Shown here: positions 1 through 11,341 of the stretch, piece by piece
Position numbering within the stretch: the first letter of the stretch is position 1
Layout of the letters: the number at the start of each line of letters is the position of its first letter
NCBI GenBank assembly: GCA_024663395.1
Contig: JANFAH010000063.1
Span: 124,001 to 188,000, forward strand
Origin: Pisolithus tinctorius
Taxonomy: Eukaryota; Basidiomycota; Agaricomycetes; Boletales; Pisolithaceae
DNA length: 64,000 nucleotides
Direction: 5' to 3'
The notes under the pieces: generated by a model
Told to the model about the DNA's origin: nothing
The model's input: the letters and a program-made list of their open reading frames with translations, nothing else
Databases searched by the model: none
Position numbers and translations under genes: made by a program

Positions 1-1
1 A

Positions 2-556
2 GCGTGGAATACGCATGCACATGCCGATAAGGAAACGGCTTTGGCGCATATCGAAGAGTTGACGGCACTCACACCGCCTGTGGACATACAGACCGAGTAT
101 ATGACGCCTCCGTCGAGCACGCTCCAGTTAGGGAGTCTTCTCGACCTGGACACACCAGACGAGTTGGCAGTGCGTTCACTTATTTTGGGAATCTTGCACC
201 GGACTTTGGGTGACTACGCCGGTGCGCGGAAGCTGCTCCACGATGCACTGAAACACTATCAGAATGTAGATGTGAATAGTTGGGTTGGTGGGGTGAGTCA
301 TTTCGAGCTGGCTGTGCTGGATATGAAGGAAGGTGAACGGAGATCTGCCGCGATGAGTGAGGGGAATCCCGCGGAAGATGAAACGGTACTGGAAGTTTGG
401 AAACGCGCGATAAAGAGTGGAAAGGACACCCTTGCACACGCCCATGCGCTGTGTACGCGAGAGACGGATTTGTCGTCGCGATTGGATGGTCGGATCGTGA
501 TGTTACGCGAGGAGATTGATATGAAGATGAAGCAGCTGGGAATTTCTGACATGTAA
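2..556 (+). CDS. IML2/TTC39-like protein, C-terminal part (5' end outside window)
   Basis: The frame is open from base 2, so this is the tail of a longer gene; about 184 residues are visible, ending in TAA at 554-556. The text TPDELAVRSLILGILHRTLG followed by a WVGGVSHFELAVLDMK block and a final coiled stretch ending near LREEID resembles the C-terminus of the fungal IML2 / animal TTC39 family, tetratricopeptide-repeat proteins linked to the mitochondrial outer membrane and lipid droplets. No intron is seen in the visible part. The family call rests on remembered conservation of the helical repeat and the LFELAVLD-type motif, not on a search; another TPR protein is possible. It reads toward the heat shock factor gene, which starts 262 bp downstream. 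Confidence 0.7.
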   Translation, partial: AWNTHAHADKETALAHIEELTALTPPVDIQTEYMTPPSSTLQLGSLLDLDTPDELAVRSLILGILHRTLGDYAGARKLLHDALKHYQNVDVNSWVGGVSHFELAVLDMKEGERRSAAMSEGNPAEDETVLEVWKRAIKSGKDTLAHAHALCTRETDLSSRLDGRIVMLREEIDMKMKQLGISDM

Positions 557-818
557 GCATGCGGTTGGATTGAATTGGATCGATAATCTGGCCCGGACGT
601 GTAATACGCTAATAGTGTATCTGCAATGCGGGTGTACGTGGCCCTTCTCATAGAGATCGTTGACGTCGTAATAGTGGTCTGGACATCGGATGACGCCATC
701 CCCAGTTTAGGGTTCCCATTTCGGTATTGATGCCTATTTGGTGTGGCCACGCATCTTGTTCGACGACAACGACAGAGGCAAAAGCTCGAATCAACCGACA
801 ACGAAGACGACGTCGACG

Positions 819-3189
819 ATGGCAGCAGCAGCGTCGGTTTCAGCCGACCCACAAACGTCGCTGGCAGTGGCACCACGGTCGAGTTCATCTCATCTCAACA
901 AACCCGCACGCCAGCTTGTTCCTGCCTTCCTACAGAAGCTATACGAGTACAGCTTCTATCTCATCTCCTATGCGACTTCGTGAACTCATCTGCTGTGATT
1001 AGGATGGTAAACGATCCAGCAGACCACGATCTAATACGATGGTCTGACACGGGCGACTCTTTTTTCGGTACGTCCTTCCTGTCAACTTCGTTATCTTGGC
1101 GCTTTTCGTATACGCGATGACCACCACATTCAGTCCTCGACCAAGAACGCTTCTCGAGTGAAGTGCTCGGGCGCTGGTTCAAGCACAAAAACTTCAGTTC
1201 CTTTGTACGCCAGCTTAACATGTACGGCTTTCACAAGATCCCCCATCTCCAACAAGGCGTGCTTCGCTCCGAGAATGAGACCGAGTTTTGGAACTTTGAA
1301 CACCCCCATTTCATTCGCGGGCAACCCGACATGCTTTGTCTCATTCAACGTAAGAAACAAGCACAGTCGGGGTTGAACGCCAGCGAAGATAGCAACGCAC
1401 ATGCGAATTCGAGCAGGGATAGTGCTGGGGGTACTGTTGGTCTTTCTCAGAATCAGCTCCTCGATATCAATTCCATCGTCAATGGTATTCAGGCCATCAA
1501 GCGTCACCAAGCTGCCATCTCAGCTGACCTCAACGAACTCAAGACCTCTAATCAGCATTTGTGGCAGGAAGCCATGATTACTCGTGAGCGACACAAGAAG
1601 CACCAAGATACCATCAACCGTATTGTCAAATTCTTGGCTGGCGTATTCGGTCATGCGGGACAGATGCGCAAGAACGATGGTGGACATGGGGGAACACATG
1701 CTGTTGTTCCAAGGAAACCCCAAAGATTGATGATCGGAGACGGTAAGAATGGAAAGGGGGGCGTTGAGATCAGTGATGTAACTGAAGATGAAGGCCGTCC
1801 TACTCAGTCACCGTCTATGAGTACGTACACCAATGCGCGTGTATATGCGCGTTCAGTCTGACATTTTGTACCTTAGGTCTCTTTGGGTCCATGGACACGC
1901 CGAAAACTGCTCCCTCAGAGTCTTTCGCATCCCCTAGATTTGCTTCCATTGAACCGTCTGTGAATGACGCACCCACTCCCACTGATTCAAGATCCCAACC
2001 CAGGCCTCAGCAACTACAAACTCACGACAGTCTCCATACTTCCAGCAACGTGCTTCCGAGCTCTAACTCCCTTACGACCGCTGCCCAGCAACAAACTCCA
2101 CAAAACAACAATGATGCCATAGTCCAAGCTGCATTGACTCAAGTCCTCAACTCACCATCCCAAATGCAGAAACTCCTTCACGCACTTCAGAACCAGTCCA
2201 TCCCAAATGATATGTTCCCGCACCAGCTCAGCCAGCAGAACCAGCAACAGCTGATCGGACCATACGACAGTCTCCACTTTGGTAACGGCGTCAACGCAGG
2301 CATGGACATGCATACCGACAATCATTCGTGTACTCCTTCCTTCGAAGCAACTGCACCCACCGATGTCCCTTCGCCTTTTACACTTTCACTTCTGGGAGGT
2401 GCCTCAGACGCCGATCAACTCGTACCATTCGAAAAGCACGAAGAACGTCTTCAAAAGACGTATCGCACCACAGATGAGATTAGCAGTGATGTAGATGAAC
2501 TCCAGTCCAACATCAACTCGTTCATTCAAACGCTCGGAATCGACCCTACCTCGCTCGACGTCACGAATCCTAACCATGCGGACGGAGTGAGCGGCAACCC
2601 TCCTGACAGAGGAGGTGGCGGTGGTAGCGCCTTGGGTGGCAATGACAGCGCAGTGGGAGGAAATACTACTGGCGACATTGACATGTTTGCTGCTCCGGAC
2701 TTCGATTTTGACGCGTTCCTGATGGACATGCCCCGCACGAACGACGAGGATACGGATTTTGATCGTCTGGCTGAACGTTTAGATCCATCTGTCGCAACTG
2801 CAGCGACAGCGAGGGAACCCCAGTCAAAACTAGCCGGAGCTTCTTCTGAGCAGCTACATGCATTTTTGGATGAAGTAGCCTCTCAAGATGGCGGTGATAT
2901 CGTGGCCATACCCCCTTCGATCCGCATGCCCGTTGCCGTTCCCCCTCACCAAAACCCCAACCGTACCTCTATACACCACTCGCCTTTGCAAATCCAAGCT
3001 TCTCCCCCAGCATCGAATGCGAATATCGGTGGTCCCGCTACCGGTCCACTTGGGGCGGGCGGTCGTGGTCGGAAACGCAAATCCGAGGCTGCGGATGCCG
3101 GAGATGTGTATGACGTTGTACCCGCACAACCGACGGCGGTGAATGGTCCCACGTCTGCAGGAACTAACAAAACAAAACGGAAGAGGTGA
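819..3189 (+). CDS. HSF1: Heat shock transcription factor (HSF)
   Basis: Four exons: 819-946, 1003-1067, 1134-1820 and 1877-3189 (730 aa). Introns are 56, 66 and 56 nt with GT/AG ends. Residues about 34-135 form an HSF-type winged-helix DNA-binding domain: VPAFLQKLYEMV, then WSDTGDSFF, VLGRWFKHKNFSSFVRQLN, MYGFHK and FWNFEHPHFIRG; the recognition helix FSSFVRQLN is intact. Around residues 240-320 a heptad-rich region beginning QLLDINSIVNGIQAIKRHQ matches the HR-A/B trimerisation coiled coil. The long C-terminal half is rich in Gln, Ser and Pro and ends in a basic GRGRKRK cluster and TNKTKRKR, plausible activation and nuclear-localisation regions. It is expected to bind nGAAn repeats and drive heat-stress genes. 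The start at 819 is the first ATG in frame with the domain; an upstream start is possible. Confidence 0.93.
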
Positions 3190-3980
3190 ATTTGGCTTTG
3201 ACGAGGGGAATACCGAGTGTGAGATTGAGTGGGGTATGCAAGCAGATCGACGCATGTACGAGGGAGAGGGGAAGAAAACTTGGAAGAAAATGAAAGGTTG
3301 GGTTCAGCGGGACGAGTGGTCGGTAGACTCGGTGGAGAAGGGGAGTGGGGGAATCAGAATGGTGCGTGTTGGTCCTGTTCCGACTCATCTGGTCTGGCCA
3401 TGCCGCCTCAAGCTCTCAAGATCTCAAGTTTCGCCTGCCAATCACCAAACACAAATATGTCGAGTTACGGTATGCATGTAGTGTTATTTTACAGCTTTCC
3501 CCTGTCTTAAGTAGTACTGTAGTGATTCCTCTTTTTCGGCGACGCCCGCTTTCTCACATTGTATTGTACCGAACACACGCAACGGTTCAAATTGGCAGCC
3601 GCATGAAAGTGTACCGAAGTTACGGAGACGTCCTTCGCAGGGGATTCGTGACAGCTCGGCGTTGACGTCTTTGTTTGAAGCTGATCAAAGTCCTACTCAT
3701 CGCAGAATTCAACAACTATACCACGCTCGAGCTTCACGCTTCAGCGCGATTGAGGGGCAAATGAACCCAACTAGAATAGGCATTTATCGCTAACGTTATG
3801 TAGCAAAACTGGTATATATATCCAAGGTAAGGAATGTGCAGCAGAGTAGAAAATTTAGAGACAAGGTTAAAAGAGACAGGAAAACTGCAAGTAACAAAAC
3901 AATCGAATAAGGAGAGGGAGAATAAAGAAGTAAAATAGAACAACGGAAAAGAAATAAGGCATATACAGAATGTATCAAAC
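3190..3980. other. 3' region between convergent HSF and arrestin genes
   Basis: About 790 bp between the stop of the HSF gene (+) and the stop of the arrestin gene (-). Only short frames without conserved motifs are present; the stretch 3800-3960 is A-rich on the + strand, as expected for overlapping 3' untranslated regions of two convergent genes. No RNA gene or repeat was recognised. Confidence 0.5.
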
Positions 3981-6900
3981 TCAATGCTGGGGTGGTGGAC
4001 GCGGCGAGCGCGGGGAATTTGTCGCATCGTAGCCAAGCCCGACGTCAAATGGGGAAAAAGGACGGACATCAAGGTGTGGGTTCCGCATAGGAGATATCGG
4101 ACGCATCGCCGGGATGCCTCGTAGAGCTTCCTCGACGCCGACACTATCATAGTATCGTCCACGTAAGTCTTCTTCTTGGGTTTCTTGAATGTATTCTGCC
4201 GGGGGTCGGGGCATCAAAGGCGGTGGGGAGCCCCGTGATGCGCCGCCATTGGCATAGGGATGATATGATGTAGACGTATAGCTGCTGTTAATCAGCCCAT
4301 GTCCGTTCGTACTGCTATTGTTATTCGACCCTCTCGCTTCCGCTTCGTACTTGGCTTTCAGCTGAGCTTTCTCTTCTGCTGCTGTCAGCGGTTTGGTTCC
4401 ATTCACGATGGGGGGAACAGGCTGGGCACGCGTCCCATTAACACGTGGGGGAGGCGAAAGAGGGGGTTGATAACCTCCTGGTGACGATTGCTGCTGGGAA
4501 GTCGCAGCAGCGTCTTGCTCCGCGTACCGTCTGCGTAAAGTCTCTTTCTCAGGCAGTTCGCTTTCCACCGAAGGGGGCGCAGCGTACGGCGGTACCGATG
4601 TTGGATAAGCCGGCGAGGAAGTCTGATTAGAGGTTGCCTGTCCTGGAGGAGGACTTCCAAGCGATCCCGCATCTAGTGCCTCGTAATGTCTTCTCATTCT
4701 TTCCTTCTCTGTCAGATACTCCTGTTGACGACTTCCAGAAGCGTCGAATGGAGGCGGCAATTCGTCTACGGGCCCAGCATGACTCGAGCTCGCTACCGGT
4801 CCGCAAGATGAAGATGAAGCACCTTGTGGGTACAGCGTGTCATACGATACAGGAGCAGGAGTGACGATACCCTCCTTGGAAGCATATTGTGTGTTCTGGC
4901 TTCGATCTACAGCAAGTTTGGCTTCGTGGTACCGCCGCAACGCCGCCTTTTCTTCCTCTGCAGTTGGATACTGCGGCACATGACGCGGGCTCGACACTGT
5001 CGTGGTCTGTTGTGGCCCGGGCGACGTGCGTGCGTTACGCAAGTTTGAATTAGATGGTTTCGAGTTCATCGAGGATAGCGCAGATTGGTAGAGCACTGCT
5101 CCCGCTGACATTGTTACACTGGGACTTGCTGCAGCAGTATGCATCCCGCCACCCGCCCCACGCGAGGGCGAATTAGTACGCGGAAGACCGTTGGCTTCAG
5201 AGCTTGTACGACTGTGGAGAGATGGCGAGTACGTTCCAAGGGCCTGCGTTCGTTTGGCAATTGCCTGTGCTTGATCGTATAGCCGCATCTTCTCTTCCTC
5301 GGCCGTCGGCCAAGACGTCGCGGACTTCTTTGGCGTCACGTTCGTAGGAGTGGGCTGGAGGGACTATCAAATCGCATCAGTCAAACAATGCGTGACTTAA
5401 TAAAAGCTGGGCCGCACTCACGTCATCCTGCGATTGTGCCCCGTTCGCCATGGCAGCAGCAGCTCCCTGCACTTTCTGAACTCTGGCCACGGCACTCTCG
5501 TACAATTGTGTCTTTTCATCTTCTGCAGTCGGCCATTGACCGCGCGGTCCCGACGACGGCCTCGGCCCCGGCCTACTACCACTAACGCTGCTACTAGTAC
5601 CGCCCCCGCCCGACGAGTCCAGGTTCATGTTCTCAGCCGCAAGTGCCTCTGCCTCTCTTTCGCTATAATTCGTAATGGTGAGCCGGTTCTGATGATGCCC
5701 CGCTTGGCTACCCGTCGCACTCGGCCGACGTCTATGCTGAGGAGCCCCGACGGAGCCCGTAAACGAAGGTCGAGTTGTAATATCGGCACCCGCGGTCAAG
5801 TTTGCGACGTCCTCTTCAATACGAGCCATTCCAGACTGCTGACCGGCGCCGTTACCAACGCCAAACCCGGGATGGTCAACAGTCGTGTTTGATCCTCTAC
5901 GGCCATACATCAACCCCCCTAGTTCATCGACCTCGAGTTGGGCATCACGCCGTACATTTCCGTTGTGTCCAATAGGCGCGGAACTGTATTGGACGTGTTG
6001 ACGAGGTGGGAGGAGAGAGCCGCGTCCGGCTGTCCCTCCTGCTGGAGCCGACGAGAAAGTGTGATCCTGCACCCCTGAGAAACCACTAGATGGGTTGTGG
6101 TGTGGCGTAGTCGACGTGATCGGAACGGTGGGTGCCGTACTAGATGGGGAGGTCATGCAAAGACTAGGCGCAGGGCCGATGCGTCTATGTCGGACACAAC
6201 GTGAGTCCATGAGCACAATCAGCAATAGAGGATGGACTAACCTGATAGCCTCTTCTGACACATTCCTATAACCAATCGGTGGGTCAACTCGAAGCAACAG
6301 CCAAGCCATAGAGAACCACTCACCTAGGCCAATTCGACACGATGACCGGTAACTCCATCGCCACGCTCTGTGATGCTCCTCCAGTCCATGCCCGAACGAT
6401 GATGACATATGTAATATCAATATGCCTCGCTGCGTTCAACGACGTCGTGGTATGCGTATTAGGAATCAAACACCCCAACTCGGCTTTATGTTGTGACCCA
6501 TTATGTATTGTCGCGCTCAACGGAACTTTCTGCTCGCCAATAGTCGTAACACGAACTTGCGGACCAGTTCGTTTGTTCGCGCCACCGCCACCAGCCCCTG
6601 ATGCATGTGGACCCGCCCTGAACACCGTCGTCTCTCTCAGGGTGAACTCGAACCCGCGTAGTATGACCGGTTGTGCAATTTCGGGACGGAGGATGGCTGT
6701 GATGGAGACGCGATCGCCGGGACCATAGCACGTCTGCTTACGTTCGACAGTAAGACGGACGCCGTCTTGGAGTACCGAACGGGATTCGGCTTGGGAGTAG
6801 ACTGGCCATGTAGAATGCAGTTCGTGCTTGTCGATGATAATCGTCGCTGCTTGTGAGACGACTGTAGTCTTGCGGCGGCGGAAGAAGCCCCTGAGGGTGA

Positions 6901-7890
6901 GATCAATTCGAGTGTTTTTACGTAGGCAATGTGAGTGCACACTTTTTACCAAGAGTGCATGCAGTCGCCACGAGCTCATATCGAATGCCGGCTGGAGAAA
7001 AAACATAGGGTCAGCCACGGCATACATGCAGACCAGGTAATGTAGAGTGTCGCTTACCCCCTTTTTCGAGTGCAATACTTGGTGGTATCGACTCAGGTAT
7101 CCGAATCAAGAATGGGAAATCTTGCTGTCAAATGAAAAGGATGCGTGCGTCAGTACTTCACCAGTTCAACCAGCAGCTCAAGCGCAGAATCGGATATTTG
7201 GCCAGTTCATGGGTGTGGCTCAGTGATCCGCACCCTAACGTGAACTGAACAACGCGAATCGCCGATCTAACTTCAAACGCCGCAGTACAACGAATGCCTG
7301 TACGGCGGGAGGAAAACACGAAGGAAGGGGCTGGAAGACTCACAGATTGCAACATGCTGTACTCTTCACTAGATTGCCAGAGGATGATTGGGCTGGAGCC
7401 GATATGATCGTAATAGGAGTTGGCTTGACCACCTCCTGGGAGTGTCTCTATCTTCTTGAGTTCGACTTTTACCCATTTTGCTTTGGCTCCCTGCGGTCCG
7501 ACACGAACTTCGACGGCCTGATTGAGGACGGGATTCAAGGAGTAGCGGAAAAGGAGATAAGTCGCGAAGAGGTAGTCATGGTTCAAATTATGCCGTAAAA
7601 GTACGCAATCAAAACATCGGATGAGCATGGTATTCAGTTCAAGGACGAAAGCGGGAACGTACACCTTTGACGGCGGCCTGTGGGCGATCTCGAGCGCCCG
7701 GTGGTATTCCGGGATAACCTACATATTGTCACAAAAACATCAATCAGACCAAGCCAATCTCTAGGCTGGGTTGCACCAATGAACTTGAAACGTACCCACT
7801 ACAAAGTCGACGTTGGGAGGGGGTTGGAGGGCACTGAAGTACAGAGATGGTCGGTCGGGCAAATGGGCCGAGTCGATGAACTTACATCCT
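3981..7890 (-). CDS. Arrestin-related protein with degenerate C-terminal TAEEEK repeats
   Basis: Exons read on the - strand: ?-7796, 7718-7663, 7517-7344, 7124-7058, 6991-6943, 6890-6324, 6265-6242 (24 nt), 6184-5422 and 5363-3981. The N-terminal part carries the fungal arrestin signature: PPPNVDFVVGYPGIPPGA, then AVEVRVG, ELKKIETLPGGG, QDFPFLIRIPESIPPSIA, GIRYELVATACTLGKKGFF, and at the end of the C-terminal arrestin fold ITYVIIVRAW and MELPVIVSNWPR. Such proteins are cargo adaptors, often for ubiquitin-dependent turnover of membrane transporters. The last 700 residues are low-complexity but contain a motif like PTAEEEK-x-L-x-Y-x-A repeated about six times. The first coding exon is not resolved: the frame encoding IDSAHLPDRPSLYF is open upstream to about 7961, and no convincing ATG/intron combination was settled on. 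The 5' coordinate is therefore approximate. Confidence 0.85.
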
Positions 7891-7961
7891 AACGTTGGAC
7901 ATGACGGGTTAGCGATACGTTTCGTTAGTTCACGGTGGTTTGCAGTCGGTCGGTGGGTCAA

Positions 7962-9282
7962 CAGTTGGATAGAGCGCGAATTAAGAGGGAGCGCAAGTGA
8001 AGGAAGTGAGAATTGAGAGCAGCTACTATTCCGACCGACTCTAAGAATGTGGGCACCGCGTGGTTAAACTTTAGGTTTCGATGAGCCAACGAACATTCAT
8101 TACCGGGCACGATAGTTTGAGAGAGGGGAGGCGAGGCAGCCTACCAGCAGCAAGTCGACGACACGAGCTCACCAACTGGCACTCATGGACGAGTTGGAAG
8201 AGGGAAAAAGTTGGACTCGGGCGCTCTCATCAAAGCACAGCCCTGCCAGATGGCATGGCTCGAATTGCTCCCAGGTCATCAGTGGAGCAGTCGCCGTGCC
8301 TTGCCGCCATCACAAGATTCATAAATTTGGTGTCACTCAAACTTAGCTCATAATAAGATCTGTCTAATATGCCAGGCATCGCTCCCATTAAGGTCGATTG
8401 AACTAGCACCGCACCCCTCCGCAAGCACTCGATGATAAAATACGAAGATAACATATCTATTCTATGAGCTTGAGTCAAGCTATGTCGTCCAAACAAAGAG
8501 GTCGTGCCATCGAGAGCACCTCGGGGAACCCCGTCACGATATCGCCGTGGACGAAGCCAACTTCGTAGGATGTACAGAGTGCAGATGTTGACTATCTCGA
8601 AGTCATTTGTTGAGTAGGTTTACATAATATAGCTTTGGTATCAGCTAGCTCAGGTCCAGCTCGTCTTGAGCCCATCATCACCTCAAACTTATGTCCGCTA
8701 CCTTGAGGAGTCGACACCGAATCCAGGCAGTCATCCAAGCTTGACGGTGGGTAGCCGCGACAACGACCATGACAGTGAGTCCTACTAGACGTGTGAATGG
8801 GTTGAATAAAATAAAATTCGATCAGCGAGCAGAACGACGCACAACCCGGGGTGCGGCTGAGAAGCTTCGTCATCTTGCTCAACCTCACGTTGTGATCACA
8901 TCGCAGCAACAGCTTCTGTGAGTACTTTTTGGCAAGGTCCACTCTGGTCCACTGGTGTGCGACCGGACCTGCTGACTAGGTAATTAGCTTAGCGCTTGAT
9001 GGCGGCAGCGCAGCGTCATCCATCGGGCGGTTACCACAATGGTCTAACTCTTGTGCATTTTGATTTCATTACTGTTGTCCGTGCAATGACGTCCATGAAT
9101 GGGCGAACCTGTTTGCCAAACGAGCTCAGGGCCTCGAATTTCCAATCGTATAGGGGAACTAACTCGAACTCCGAGTCAGCCATACAATATTGAGGGGAAA
9201 ATGGCATCGTATCGTTTCCCCCTCTGTGGCCTTGATAGGACTCACCGCTAGCTCGAATATCTCATTCCGCAACTTACACCAC
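7962..9282. other. Intergenic region, no gene recognised
   Basis: About 1.3 kb between the divergently oriented arrestin (-) and F-box (+) genes. Small frames on both strands (for example 8592-8942 minus) show no family motif and are interrupted. It must contain both promoters and probably the unresolved 5' exon of the arrestin gene. Confidence 0.4.
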
Positions 9283-10886
9283 ATGCATCACTGTCTCCAA
9301 ATCGACGAAATCATTCGCCATATTTTCTCCTTTGTTGACAATGCCCGACTACGTTTACTAGCTCAGACTTGTCGCAATTTCAATGAACCAGCGACGGATC
9401 TCCTCTGGCGAACGTTCTATGGTATTGATTCCCTTTACCCGTTGCTGTCATGTGTCGGTGAAGTAGTTGATGATGCAACCAAGAAATCAACTGTGAGTGT
9501 ATACGCTGAGCCCGCCTTGATATCAGGCTGACAAATATGTAATAGCAAACCATCATTCGTCCCTTGAATGACGTGGACTGGAGGGTTATCGAACGATACA
9601 CCCGCAAAGCACGAAGCCTTTATATCAATTTGAGTGGCCTCCCAGTTGACGTAAAAGTCGTACAGTCTCTCGCGAATTCCCCATCTCCTGATTTACTTTT
9701 CCCCAATTTACAAGTGCTCTCGATCAATTTGGAGGGGGCTACTTGCAACTCACGGGTTACAGATACTGCTATGGCATTTGCTCAACTTCTCTCCAGACGC
9801 AATATTTCCCGCCTTTATTTAAACTTCGAGGGTCATCAAACCACCCACTTTAAATTGGGCCTGCGCTCGCCATCCTACCCGTTCATCGAGGTTGCAGGGT
9901 TAAGTGTCACCCGTGCCTCCTCATTATTACCTTGGCTGGACCCTAAACAGTTTGTCAGCTGTACTATCAGCTGTTGGGAGGAACTTTTGGAACACGGTCT
10001 TGAGGTTTGGAACGAGGTTGAAAAGCTCAGGGTACGGACATCTACATGTCCCAACCATTCCTTGCTGGAACGGAGTCTAATTTCACATCGGCTCTTACCA
10101 AAGTTGAATACGTTCATTTTACACGAGTCTGCGCCAACTGCTCTGAAAATTATGTCCAGCACGCGCCTGGACCAGCTCACTTCTCTTTCCATCTCTATGC
10201 CACAACATTCATGGGACGATGAAAGCTACTCGCAGGAACTGAAAGAGATTCTCGTGCTCATCCCATCGAAGTATCCCTTATTGGAATCGTTGCAGATAAC
10301 GTCCACTGTCGTGCCACTAAATTCATCGGCATTCGTTCTTGAACAATCCACCATAGAACCCTGTCTCTGTCTGAGGCACCTCCGAACCCTCGCGATTCAA
10401 ACTTACTATCATATCGATCTATCGGACTGTTTCATCGAGAAGATGGGTCAAGCTTGGCCACGTCTCGAACACCTCCACCTGCGCAGATCAAACAGCAAGA
10501 CAACTCCAACACGCCTCACTTCGCTTGGAGTCGCGAATTTCATCGGCTGCAGTCCGAGGCTTCGGACATTCTCACTCTCCGTTGACTTTGCATCGGGTAT
10601 GTGTCCACGCCCCGCAGAGAGCACTGTAATTCGAGGGTCAAACGTATGGCTCGCTGATTTCTGCGGCTCATACATCTCTACAAAAGTGCCTATCGCTGAA
10701 TATCTCTCGAATCTTCTCCCGCACTTGACATATCTCGGTGTTCCAGCGGGACGTAAGGCCCGCACTAGAGCGTGGCGTAAGGTGGCAAAGAGGCATCGAA
10801 ATCAGCCCTTGGCAGAGGTAGTCAATGGTCGGATACGCAGGGTACTGGCTGGCCATGGGGAGGCCAGTGACGGAATGGGCTATTGA
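9283..10886 (+). CDS. F-box/leucine-rich-repeat-like protein
   Basis: Two exons, 9283-9492 and 9546-10886, with a 53-nt intron (GTGAGT...AATAG); 516 residues. The N-terminus MHHCLQIDEIIRHIFSFVDN followed by LRLLAQTCRNFNEPATDLLW is an F-box: the L-x-E-I/hydrophobic-I-F start, the conserved L..C+.F stretch and the DLLW end are all visible within residues 1-50. The remainder is a series of irregular leucine-rich segments of the type seen in the large F-box families of agarics, for instance LYINLSGLP, LQVLSINLEG and LEHLHLRRSN. Such proteins bind Skp1 and present substrates to SCF ubiquitin ligases; the substrate is unknown. The ATG at 9283 was chosen because the F-box starts immediately after it. 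Confidence 0.85.
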
Positions 10887-11341
10887 GGCAGTCGAGGACA
10901 AATCCGTCGTCACGCTACTCGTGTGCATTTACTGTAGTTCTTACAGAATTTAGCATACGTCACTAGGTACCATCTACACATTCGCTTGATATTCAGTTAC
11001 TGGCCACAAGAGAAGGCAGCATACTGCATCGAGGCACGGAACTGGAGTGAGTTACTGGTGAACTTAGTTACATAAATGATAAGTTGGCTAGAATACGTTT
11101 CTTCCACGAGGCGGCGCAAACCTGGTACTTAGCTAGTGCTTGTGTCTGCCAACTGTGAGCGGTCCTCTTAGAATCATTCACTCCTGAAGAATAATCCCCA
11201 CGAAAAAGAAGATACATAGTCTACAACTCGGTGCAACACTAGCAACGGGCGGCCAAACGGCAATCCCATCAAACGGGAATGTAATGTAATGAGGGCTCAA
11301 AAGCGACGAAAAGAGGGAAACACCACCATGTACGTCCTACT
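10887..11341. other. 3' region between convergent F-box and SF3B2 genes
   Basis: 455 bp between two convergent stops. No coding pattern, repeat or RNA gene was recognised; likely 3' untranslated regions. Confidence 0.45.

Noticed and set aside
8592..8942. A minus-strand gene between the arrestin and F-box genes
   Set aside because: Short frame without motif, start context or continuation.
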